From the IMG/VR virus record IMGVR_UViG_3300025093_000071, positions 1-31,851 of that record: a stretch of DNA of 31,851 nt. The stretch is one strand, 5' to 3'. The translations under genes were made by a program, and so were the position numbers. A model generated the notes under the pieces. That model did no database searches. It saw only the letters and a list, made by a program, of their open reading frames with translations, and was not told the origin of the DNA. The stretch comes from a virus. The first letter of the stretch is position 1; each line of letters starts with the position of its first letter. This document shows positions 1 through 4,437 of the stretch, one piece after another.

Positions 1-4
1 TTTG

Positions 5-130
5 GCCTACTCCTTTTGCTTTCCATAGATTGCTTCCTGCGCTTTCCTCATCTTATCATAGTACTGATTGAGATAGTTTACCTGTTCGTCGTCAATCCAA
101 CGTACTGGATGAGAGTATAAGAGGAGTAGC
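5..130. repeat. Terminal redundancy, left copy
   Basis: These 126 bases are identical to 31726-31851, as expected when a circular or circularly permuted phage genome is written linearly. The unit length is 31,721 bp. The repeat covers the 3' end of the SWIM-protein gene, so that gene is read across the junction. The four bases before it (1-4, tttg) differ from those before the right copy (aaaa). They equal the reverse complement of the hairpin loop found there. Confidence 0.95.
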
Positions 131-471
131 ATAGCCTGTAAATGTTTACAGGTTTTCCACTTGCTGTATTCGTACGCTTTACAAGTGCAGGTAGCATAGT
201 CTGCTGTGACTACCTGAGAGTATGGCGGACTGACCTTGTGGCCGTGTAGGTAGCCCGTGATACTGCGTGGTGTAAACCCACGTGACCAGGAGCGTTCTGC
301 TGTGCCGTCAAGATGAGCGTTGTACAGATGCCATACGGGATTACCCTTGCCTTCTGCGCATCGTGCATTGAAGTACTGCATTTGCTCCATTACAATGCTC
401 TGCATATCAATATGCAATAGTCTTTGTCCACGGTTGATAGCCCCGTGGAGGCTCTGGATTTTATTGTTCAT
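7..471 (-). CDS. SWIM-type zinc-finger protein
   Basis: This 154-residue protein has a clear SWIM zinc-binding signature, CxCx(n)CxH. It is seen as TCTCKAYEYSKWKTCKHLQA at about residues 93-112. SWIM domains bind DNA or proteins and occur in transposases, recombination factors and small phage proteins. Here the domain is almost the only recognisable part, flanked by an unassigned N-terminal 90 residues and a charged C-terminal helix. The start overlaps the end of the upstream ribbon-helix-helix-like gene by 11 bp, so the two are probably co-translated. Its stop codon lies in the first arm of the 10-bp hairpin at the circle junction. In the circular genome the next leftward gene is the replication initiator. 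The exact role is unknown; a DNA-binding accessory role in early replication or recombination is inferred. Confidence 0.8.
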   Translation of the reverse strand: MNNKIQSLHGAINRGQRLLHIDMQSIVMEQMQYFNARCAEGKGNPVWHLYNAHLDGTAERSWSRGFTPRSITGYLHGHKVSPPYSQVVTADYATCTCKAYEYSKWKTCKHLQAMLLLLYSHPVRWIDDEQVNYLNQYYDKMRKAQEAIYGKQKE

Positions 472-745
472 CGTTGTTGTCCCTTGCCTTGTCGGCTTGT
501 TGTGGTAGTTGTGATACCGACACGTCTAGTGTGCCCGTGCAATCATCGTCGATGTTGTAGATGTTGTGTTCGTGCTCAAGTACGACACTGTGTGCCAGTA
601 CGCACTCCGCTATGAGTTGTGATACCGACACGTCGAGCAAGGAAGCCAGGCTTTGTACTCTCGAGTCAAGTTCGAGAGAGAGTCTGGTTCCTCTTACTTT
701 GGTGGCTGTGCCGTGGGCTTTGTACCCTTGTTTCCTACGTTGCAT
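461..745 (-). CDS. Small ribbon-helix-helix-like protein
   Basis: The protein has 94 residues when started at the ATG at 743-745, which has a GGAG ribosome site five bases upstream; an in-frame ATG 20 codons earlier lacks one. A basic N-terminus precedes GTRLSLELDSRVQSLASLLD and VSVSQLIAECVL. This is a short beta-strand followed by two helices, the pattern of MetJ/Arc (ribbon-helix-helix) DNA-binding proteins. The fold is judged by eye, without a database match. It may regulate the early arm. The octapeptide LDVSVSQL occurs twice, encoded by an exact 20-bp direct repeat (507-526 and 615-634, in frame), so the C-terminus looks like a partial internal duplication. It overlaps the SWIM gene by 11 bp. 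Confidence 0.6.
   Translation of the reverse strand: MQRRKQGYKAHGTATKVRGTRLSLELDSRVQSLASLLDVSVSQLIAECVLAHSVVLEHEHNIYNIDDDCTGTLDVSVSQLPQQADKARDNNDEQ
507..634. repeat. 20-bp direct repeat inside the RHH-like gene
   Basis: Bases 507-526 and 615-634 are identical over 20 bp. They are 108 bp apart, which keeps the reading frame and duplicates the octapeptide LDVSVSQL. The flanking bases differ, so only this short block is repeated. Confidence 0.9.
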
Positions 746-811
746 ACATACTCCGTATGATATAGATTGAAAGAAGATAGATGATGAGAATACCACCAAG
801 TGCATTGAAGC

Positions 812-830
812 ACTCGATGAAGAATAGAGT
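812..830 (-). promoter_or_regulatory. Possible degenerate copy of the early-gene hairpin element
   Basis: ACTC (812-815) pairs with GAGT (827-830) around an 11-base loop. On the plus strand the right half, GAATAGAGTT, is identical to that of the element at 2188-2202. It lies upstream of the RHH-like gene, as the other copies lie upstream of their genes. The longer loop and short stem make this copy uncertain. Confidence 0.3.
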
Positions 831-838
831 TTTATTTT

Positions 839-1024
839 TCATAGTCTCTCCGTAGTTATTGTGACCGTGCTTCCGAGTTGTTGTGCTCTCGTCAACACGT
901 TGTGATGTTGCTGTTGTGCTGTTGTTGTTGCTGTTGTGCTGTTGTCAGCGCGTAGTTGACCGTGCACTGTTGTTGTGCTGTTGTCGTCGTGGCGGACAAC
1001 TATTGTATAGTTGTAGTTGTGCAT
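839..1024 (-). CDS. Hypothetical low-complexity Thr/Gln-rich small protein
   Basis: This is a 61-residue ORF rich in Thr, Gln, Asn and His. It is built largely from CAACA-type trinucleotide-like repeats (about 895-985). The leader GGGATAAACT before the ATG resembles the AGGATAAAACA leaders of the neighbouring early genes. That resemblance, and its place between a terminator hairpin and the next early gene, are the main reasons to accept it. No domain is recognised. Because the sequence is repetitive, the ORF could be fortuitous. Confidence 0.45.
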   Translation of the reverse strand: MHNYNYTIVVRHDDNSTTTVHGQLRADNSTTATTTAQQQHHNVLTRAQQLGSTVTITTERL

Positions 1025-1040
1025 AGTTTATCCCGGGAAA

Positions 1041-1062
1041 AGCCCCCGCTTCGACGGGGGCT
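1041..1062 (-). terminator. Rho-independent terminator after the 143-residue early gene
   Basis: Leftward RNA would form an 8-bp GC stem (AGCCCCCG with CGGGGGCT) with a 6-base loop, followed by a short run of U. It begins 7 bp past the stop codon of the gene at 1070-1501 and lies just upstream of the 61-residue ORF. Confidence 0.8.
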
Positions 1063-1069
1063 GTGTTGG

Positions 1070-1501
1070 TTATAGCAGGCTTACATAGTAGTCTGCGTTG
1101 ATCCTTATCTCTTTTGTTTCAAAATCTACGATGACCTCATCATAATCTATTGCTGTGTAGCAGATGACATCATTTACCGATTCCAATTCTAGCCAATCGT
1201 AACCACGTATGTAGTCCTGTATCGTTGATATAGTCCACTTGAAATTGGCTAGTCCGACTGATGAGTGTGCAGTAAAATCTGGTTTGAAAACAAGATCGTC
1301 ACCTTCGAGTCTAACATCAATGTTAGGATTGTTGAACCTGTCTTTAACTAGTTGTACAGGGTTGTCATACCACTCGGCTACGTCGTCAAGTGCCTTCATT
1401 GAATCCTTGACACATCGAATATGTGATTGTGGTATATCATCGAAGATAGACTCAAGAGTACGCGCTAGAAGTCGGAGTTGTTTTATTTTATCTTTGTTCA
1501 T
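1070..1501 (-). CDS. Hypothetical early protein, 143 residues
   Basis: No family is recognised. The N-terminal third is helical and charged, and the C-terminal part is rich in beta-branched and acidic residues. The stretch FKWTISTIQDYIRGYDW matches the C-terminal VKWSYSSVRATIAGYDW of the 76-residue early protein at 8 of 17 positions, which suggests a shared motif or common origin. The start has AAGGA nine bases upstream. The gene is preceded by one copy of the early cis-element (terminator plus inverted repeat) and followed by a strong terminator, so it is insulated as a single-gene unit. Confidence 0.7.
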   Translation of the reverse strand: MNKDKIKQLRLLARTLESIFDDIPQSHIRCVKDSMKALDDVAEWYDNPVQLVKDRFNNPNIDVRLEGDDLVFKPDFTAHSSVGLANFKWTISTIQDYIRGYDWLELESVNDVICYTAIDYDEVIVDFETKEIRINADYYVSLL

Positions 1502-1527
1502 AATGTTTTATCCTTGTAGTTGTAAAT

Positions 1528-1542
1528 CTTCTGAAATAGAAG
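1528..1542 (-). promoter_or_regulatory. Early-gene leader hairpin element, copy A
   Basis: On the leftward strand, CTTCT-ATTTC-AGAAG is a perfect 5-bp inverted repeat with a 5-base loop. It is followed by the leader ATTTACAACTACAAGGATAA and the start codon at 1501. Compared with the copies at 1876, 2188 and 2518, the stem bases change but pairing is kept and the loop (ATTYC) stays alike. It could be an RNA hairpin or an operator near a TACAAT-like -10 box. Confidence 0.6.
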
Positions 1543-1548
1543 TAAAAG

Positions 1549-1564
1549 CCCCGCCGTAGCGGGG
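1549..1564 (-). terminator. Terminator hairpin between early genes
   Basis: CCCCGC and GCGGGG form a 6-bp stem with a 4-base loop. In leftward RNA it is followed by U4 (bases 1544-1547). It lies between the 90-residue gene and the leader element of the 143-residue gene. Confidence 0.7.
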
Positions 1565-1572
1565 GTGTAGTT

Positions 1573-1845
1573 TTAAGCATAGAGTCGGCTGTCAAGTAGC
1601 CGGTAGAATGTGTCATCTTTTACAGTACACGAAGAATCATATGATATGACGCGGTAACCTACGATTGTTTGGTAGTCATCGTGTTGTCTCACCTCGATGA
1701 GTTCAACGATAGCACCATTGGAAAATCGAGCCTCGACAATCTCGCCACGTTTGCGTATTGTATACGCACCGGAGTCAAGAGACTCTAGTTGTAGTGTCGC
1801 TGTAAAGATTGAGATAACTTCTAGGTGTGTAGCATTGATATACAT
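1573..1845 (-). CDS. Hypothetical early protein, 90 residues
   Basis: No family is recognised. The protein is mostly predicted beta-strand with regular alternation of hydrophobic and charged residues (for example YTIRKRGEIVEARFSNGAIV near the middle). This suggests a small all-beta fold such as an SH3-like barrel; that is inference only. It has a good ribosome site (AAAAGGA) in the conserved leader that it shares with the flanking early genes, and is bounded by terminators on both sides. Confidence 0.65.
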   Translation of the reverse strand: MYINATHLEVISIFTATLQLESLDSGAYTIRKRGEIVEARFSNGAIVELIEVRQHDDYQTIVGYRVISYDSSCTVKDDTFYRLLDSRLYA

Positions 1846-1875
1846 TGTTTTATCCTTTTATTGTAGATTGTAGAT

Positions 1876-1889
1876 GTTCGAAATAGAAC
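1876..1889 (-). promoter_or_regulatory. Early-gene leader hairpin element, copy B
   Basis: GTTC-TATTTC-GAAC (leftward strand) is followed by two TACAAT boxes and AAAAGGA before the start at 1845. It is nearly identical to the copy at 2518-2531. Confidence 0.6.
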
Positions 1890-1895
1890 TAAAAG

Positions 1896-1911
1896 CCCCG
1901 TGTTACCGGGG
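1896..1911 (-). terminator. Terminator hairpin between early genes
   Basis: CCCCG and CGGGG pair around a 6-base loop. Leftward RNA then runs into UUUU. The 22-base block containing it, and its flank gtagtttgaaa, recur at 2204-2235. Confidence 0.65.
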
Positions 1912-1927
1912 TAGTTTGAAACATAAA

Positions 1928-2158
1928 TCAGTACCAATCATAGCCTGCTATCGTAGCCCTGACACTAGAATAACTCCACTTGACACCGTCCGGTGTGGTG
2001 TCGCCATAGAGTTCTATGCAGTAGTCTAGCAAGTAGTGTGCTGCACGTTCTTTTGTATAGAGTCTAACCAGTCTAACCGCTTCGATATATAGGGGGTACT
2101 CATTGAAGATATATAGGCTTACGTTCCAATGATTGTAGTTTTTGTGACCGTTGTACAT
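1928..2158 (-). CDS. Conserved small phage protein of the KNYxxWNVSL type
   Basis: The protein has 76 residues. The N-terminus, NGHKNYNHWNVSLYI, and the later TPDGVKWSYSSVRATI resemble, from memory, a small family of phage and plasmid proteins of unknown function that begin with KNYETWNVSLWI. The assignment was not checked against a database. The C-terminal GYDW block is shared with the 143-residue early protein. The ribosome site AAAGGA is well placed, and the gene has its own leader hairpin and terminator. Confidence 0.7.
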   Translation of the reverse strand: MYNGHKNYNHWNVSLYIFNEYPLYIEAVRLVRLYTKERAAHYLLDYCIELYGDTTPDGVKWSYSSVRATIAGYDWY

Positions 2159-2187
2159 GTTGTTTCCTTTCGTTATAGATTGTAGAT

Positions 2188-2202
2188 ACTCTGGAATAGA
2201 GT
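2188..2202 (-). promoter_or_regulatory. Early-gene leader hairpin element, copy C
   Basis: ACTCT-ATTCC-AGAGT on the leftward strand is a perfect 5-bp stem with a 5-base loop. Its stem sequence differs from copy A at paired positions (compensatory changes). The leader ATCTACAATCTATAACG and AAAGGA follow, before the start at 2158. Confidence 0.6.
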
Positions 2203-2208
2203 TAAAAG

Positions 2209-2224
2209 CCCCGTGTTACCGGGG
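2209..2224 (-). terminator. Terminator hairpin between early genes
   Basis: CCCCG pairs with CGGGG around a 6-base loop, followed by UUUU in leftward RNA. The hairpin is the same as that at 1896-1911. Confidence 0.65.
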
Positions 2225-2236
2225 TAGTTTGAAAAG

Positions 2237-2485
2237 TTAGTGAAGCAAGTCCTCCCAATATACGGGCAACTTTTCACCACGGAATATGACATATTTTGTA
2301 CCTGTATTCGAGTAGCACATCACATAGACTCGATGCCAGCGGTGAGAGCCTTCAAGTTTTACCATGTAGTTTGAAGGCATCTTTGAAAAGTAACCACTTG
2401 ATAAATAGTATCGTCGAGTATCACCTTCAAAAGGCGACCATTTGAAACTTGTTACAGGTGCATAGTTTATTTGATTTTGTGTCAT
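2237..2485 (-). CDS. Hypothetical first gene of the leftward arm, 82 residues
   Basis: No family is recognised. The protein is rich in Tyr, Trp and Lys with a beta-like pattern (for example SHRWHRVYVMCYSNTGTKYV), fitting a small beta-barrel. It is the promoter-proximal gene of the early arm and so probably one of the first expressed after infection, where many phages place small host-takeover proteins; this is inferred from position. The AAGGA ribosome site lies 8 bp upstream of the ATG. A leader hairpin and a terminator-like hairpin lie between it and the predicted promoter. Confidence 0.65.
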   Translation of the reverse strand: MTQNQINYAPVTSFKWSPFEGDTRRYYLSSGYFSKMPSNYMVKLEGSHRWHRVYVMCYSNTGTKYVIFRGEKLPVYWEDLLH

Positions 2486-2517
2486 TGTATTTTTCCTTGT
2501 TTATATGATTGTAGAAT

Positions 2518-2531
2518 GTTCGAAATAGAAC
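2518..2531 (-). promoter_or_regulatory. Early-gene leader hairpin element, copy D
   Basis: GTTC-TATTTC-GAAC is followed by CTACAATCATATAAAC and AAGGA before the start at 2485. The CTACAATCATAT segment also occurs upstream of the replication initiator gene (about 31698-31710 on the minus strand). Confidence 0.6.
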
Positions 2532-2537
2532 TAAAAG

Positions 2538-2553
2538 CCCCGCCGAAACGGAG
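2538..2553 (-). terminator. Leader terminator-like hairpin before the first early gene
   Basis: Leftward RNA CUCCG pairs with CGGGG (one U-G pair) around a 6-base loop, followed by UUUU. No gene lies upstream of it on this strand, so it cannot be an ordinary end-of-gene terminator. It may act as an attenuator or anti-termination target. Confidence 0.5.
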
Positions 2554-2620
2554 CGTAAAAGGAAAGGATAATTACAAGTCGACCTTGTATCTAGACTGTA
2601 TTTGAATGTTAAAGAGCAAC

Positions 2621-2636
2621 AACACTGAGTAGTGTT
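2621..2636. promoter_or_regulatory. Inverted repeat at the predicted leftward start site
   Basis: AACACT-GAGT-AGTGTT is a perfect 6-bp inverted repeat with a 4-base centre. It covers about +1 to +16 of the leftward transcript predicted from the -35/-10 pair at 2643-2670. It could be a repressor operator or a 5' RNA hairpin. Confidence 0.45.
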
Positions 2637-2642
2637 AACAGT

Positions 2643-2670
2643 AGTTTAACCAATCAACCTATGAAGTCAA
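2643..2670 (-). promoter_or_regulatory. Predicted leftward (early) sigma70-type promoter
   Basis: On the minus strand TTGACT (2670-2665) is followed after 16 bp by TAAACT (2648-2643). The upstream A/T tract at 2680-2692 could act as an UP element. The -35 is good and the -10 is moderate. It is the only promoter seen upstream of the leftward arm. Confidence 0.4.
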
Positions 2671-3036
2671 GCATAAAATAAAAAAAAATATAAACACCAC
2701 CAACACCAATATATATTTCCTTCCCAGTTCATCGAAGCAAACAAAGAATAAAAAAATATACAACATAATCATTTTATCATCCATCAAACATTCCACATAT
2801 CGGTAAACTGTTTACACTCAACACAAAACAAAACAATAACTATCCGAAACGATATAACCATCTTATCAAAATAGATAGGTCTGGATTGTCTATCTGTTCG
2901 GTATACTGGGGAGAATAGAGAGAATAGAACTGGGCCTGTCCTACACTCTATTCTTCTATAATCCCCTAACCATCGACACCATAGCATATCCAAGGGAAGA
3001 AGGTTTTATCCAAGGCAAGGTTTTTTGTACACCTGC

Positions 3037-3095
3037 GCGAACTCCTTGACGCGTCCGGGTAGACACGTGCCTATGTGTGCGAACTCCTTGACGCG
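3037..3095. repeat. Two 17-bp direct repeats, 42 bp apart
   Basis: GCGAACTCCTTGACGCG occurs at 3037-3053 and 3079-3095. The start-to-start distance of 42 bp is four helical turns. Each copy is followed by CACGTGC; after the second copy this sits in a 12-bp palindrome GCGCACGTGCGC (3093-3104). They lie upstream of the rightward promoter and look like binding sites for an activator or repressor. Confidence 0.6.
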
Positions 3096-3171
3096 CACGT
3101 GCGCACCCGCACCCCCCCATATGTGATGTATGTCCTATGCAATAGACCCCCTCAAATATTCGGAAAAAAAT

Positions 3172-3200
3172 TTGCTAAGCCCTATAAAACCTGTGATACT
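3172..3200 (+). promoter_or_regulatory. Predicted rightward (late) sigma70-type promoter
   Basis: TTGCTA, a 17-bp spacer, then GATACT with a TG one base before it (extended -10). Transcription would start near 3207, giving a leader of about 30 bases with a GGAG ribosome site nine bases before the ATG at 3236. Confidence 0.5.
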
Positions 3201-3235
3201 AATCAGACAATCATATGATAACGGAGTAACAAAGA

Positions 3236-3592
3236 ATGATGAAATTGGTAGATATGTACCGTGCGGAGTTGGAGTATTTGTCCGGTAAATACGGAAGAAC
3301 TCACTTTGTATATGTGTATGATAAGACCGCTAGTATGTTTTCGGCTTTGTCCAAAGGTAAGTGGCCACACGCAGAGACATATATAGAGTTTGACTTGGGA
3401 TTGATTTTGGTGCATTTGTGTGAGATTGAGTTTGATACAGATTCACCGAATATGCAGACATACCGGCACAGTGTGCTTCGGCATCCAGGTGTGGGTAGGA
3501 AGAAGAACGTTGATGTTGTTGTGCATCATAAGTTTGATTTGTATCAGATACTGAATGGCAGAAATGTGTCTTTGTGGTCTGGTGGTAAATGA
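3236..3592 (+). CDS. Hypothetical protein coupled to the methyltransferase gene
   Basis: This protein of 118 residues is the first gene of the rightward arm, with GGAG upstream. It has no recognised domain. It is a soluble alpha/beta-looking protein with several hydrophobic strands (FVYVYDK, GLILVHLCEIEF, NVDVVVHHKFD). The stop overlaps the methyltransferase start (ATGA at 3589-3592), which implies coupled translation and possibly a related job, such as an anti-restriction or DNA-modification partner. That is positional inference only. Confidence 0.75.
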   Translation: MMKLVDMYRAELEYLSGKYGRTHFVYVYDKTASMFSALSKGKWPHAETYIEFDLGLILVHLCEIEFDTDSPNMQTYRHSVLRHPGVGRKKNVDVVVHHKFDLYQILNGRNVSLWSGGK

Positions 3593-4437
3593 TTACCATT
3601 GGTAGCCTGTTTAGTGGTATTGGTGGCTTTGAACTGGGCTTGGAGCGTGCGATACCTAACAGTAAGACGGTATGGCAGGTGGAGCAGAATAAGTATTGTC
3701 GTCGCGTGCTTCGTAGACATTGGCCTGATGCGAAGTTGTATGATGATGTTGTTGGTGTTGGTAAGGATAATTTGGATTCAGTAGATGTGATATGTGGTGG
3801 GTTTCCTTGTCAGGGGTTTAGTAATGCTGGTAAGAAGGAGGGTTTGAATGATGGTCGGTCTGGTCTTTGGTGGGAAATGCACAGAATCATTAGCGAGTTA
3901 CGACCAAGAGTCGCGGTGTTGGAAAACGTGCCAGCACTCCTTATTCGAGGAATCGAAGAAGTTCTTGGGTCGTTGGCCGAAATCGGGTATGATGCAGAAT
4001 GGTGTGTTATACCAGCAGGCGGAGCCGGTGGTTTCGGAGCACCACACCAACGTAAAAGATTGTTCATTGTTGCCTACTCCTCTGAAGTCAGACGTGGACA
4101 AACACGGCACAGGGGGGCTTGTGCGAAGAATAACGTATCCAGAAGGACAGAAGAGATACAGTCAAGGAGATTACCGCAATCTTCCAACGCCAACAAAACA
4201 TTTACACCAAGAGTACGGAAGTCCCTCGGAGTGGAATCGCAAAGACCCTTCACTGATAACACACTTCATAGAACCGGGTTTGGATACTGGGGAACGACCG
4301 AGGCTCCATCCCCCGTTTGTCGAGTGGATGATGGGATACCCAATAGGTTGGACAAGTTGCGAGCACTCGGAAATGCAATTGTCCCTCAGTGTTCAGAGTG
4401 GATTGGCAGACGAATAGTGGAGGCAGGATTGTTATGA
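3589..4437 (+). CDS. DNA (cytosine-5)-methyltransferase
   Basis: This 282-residue enzyme would methylate cytosine at C5 in a specific DNA site using S-adenosylmethionine. All key motifs are visible: SAM-binding GSLFSGIGGFE (5-15), catalytic GGFPCQGFS (70-78, nucleophile Cys74), ENVPAL (112-117), QRKRLFIVA (154-162), and the C-terminal RALGNAIVPQ (about 258-267). The target-recognition part between about 165 and 240 is short and Arg/Ser-rich. No restriction endonuclease is adjacent, so the likely role is protecting phage DNA from host restriction. From codon 87 on, the gene is overlapped by another open frame in +1 (3848-4417). Both ends overlap neighbours by ATGA. Confidence 0.95.
   Translation: MITIGSLFSGIGGFELGLERAIPNSKTVWQVEQNKYCRRVLRRHWPDAKLYDDVVGVGKDNLDSVDVICGGFPCQGFSNAGKKEGLNDGRSGLWWEMHRIISELRPRVAVLENVPALLIRGIEEVLGSLAEIGYDAEWCVIPAGGAGGFGAPHQRKRLFIVAYSSEVRRGQTRHRGACAKNNVSRRTEEIQSRRLPQSSNANKTFTPRVRKSLGVESQRPFTDNTLHRTGFGYWGTTEAPSPVCRVDDGIPNRLDKLRALGNAIVPQCSEWIGRRIVEAGLL
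3848..4417 (+). CDS. Overlapping +1-frame ORF within the methyltransferase gene
   Basis: This frame has no stop for 189 codons and ends 20 bases before the methyltransferase does. The start has an exact AAGGAGG five bases upstream of ATG ATG, stronger than most gene starts in this genome. The protein shows CWKTCQHSLFEESKKFLGRW, repeated LPTP motifs (SLLPTP, NLPTPT), PSLITH, and PFVEWMMGYPIGWT near the C-terminus. From memory, many phage genomes carry proteins with SWKTSQ, PTPTA and FVEWLMGFP.GWT motifs. The FVEW block overlaps the motif IX-X region of the methyltransferase, so such proteins may be overprinted partners of C5-methyltransferases. The function is unknown. The risk is that the open frame is a by-product of conserved methyltransferase codons; expression is not shown. 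Confidence 0.5.
   Translation: MMVGLVFGGKCTESLASYDQESRCWKTCQHSLFEESKKFLGRWPKSGMMQNGVLYQQAEPVVSEHHTNVKDCSLLPTPLKSDVDKHGTGGLVRRITYPEGQKRYSQGDYRNLPTPTKHLHQEYGSPSEWNRKDPSLITHFIEPGLDTGERPRLHPPFVEWMMGYPIGWTSCEHSEMQLSLSVQSGLADE

Larger units (their letters stand above)
2554..3235. other. Divergent intergenic control region
   Basis: About 680 bp contain no convincing gene. The left two thirds are AT-rich with A tracts; a GC-rich island lies at about 3030-3118. Inside are a predicted leftward promoter with an inverted repeat, a predicted rightward promoter, two 17-bp direct repeats, a 9-bp repeat TATCCAAGG (2987 and 3007), and distant inverted repeats (2873-2878 with 2890-2895; 2913-2920 with 2946-2953). 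A 69-codon ORF at 2784-2993 (minus) has no ribosome site or coding character. The region probably controls the switch between the two arms. Confidence 0.7.

Noticed and set aside
895-985. CRISPR-like short repeats
   Set aside because: The repeats are trinucleotide-like low complexity without spacers; no CRISPR array is present.
2784-2993. 69-codon minus-strand ORF in the divergent intergenic region
   Set aside because: No ribosome site, no coding-like composition, and it spans inverted repeats of the control region.
4074-4262. Minus-strand ORFs opposite the methyltransferase
   Set aside because: They lack ribosome sites and arise opposite a region already coding in two plus-strand frames.
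4389-4433. Longer N-terminal extension of TerL
   Set aside because: The start at 4434 has GGAGG upstream and an ATGA overlap; the 15 extra codons have no ribosome site and overlap the methyltransferase end.
3589-4437. Restriction-modification system
   Set aside because: Only the methyltransferase is present; no neighbouring gene shows an endonuclease motif.
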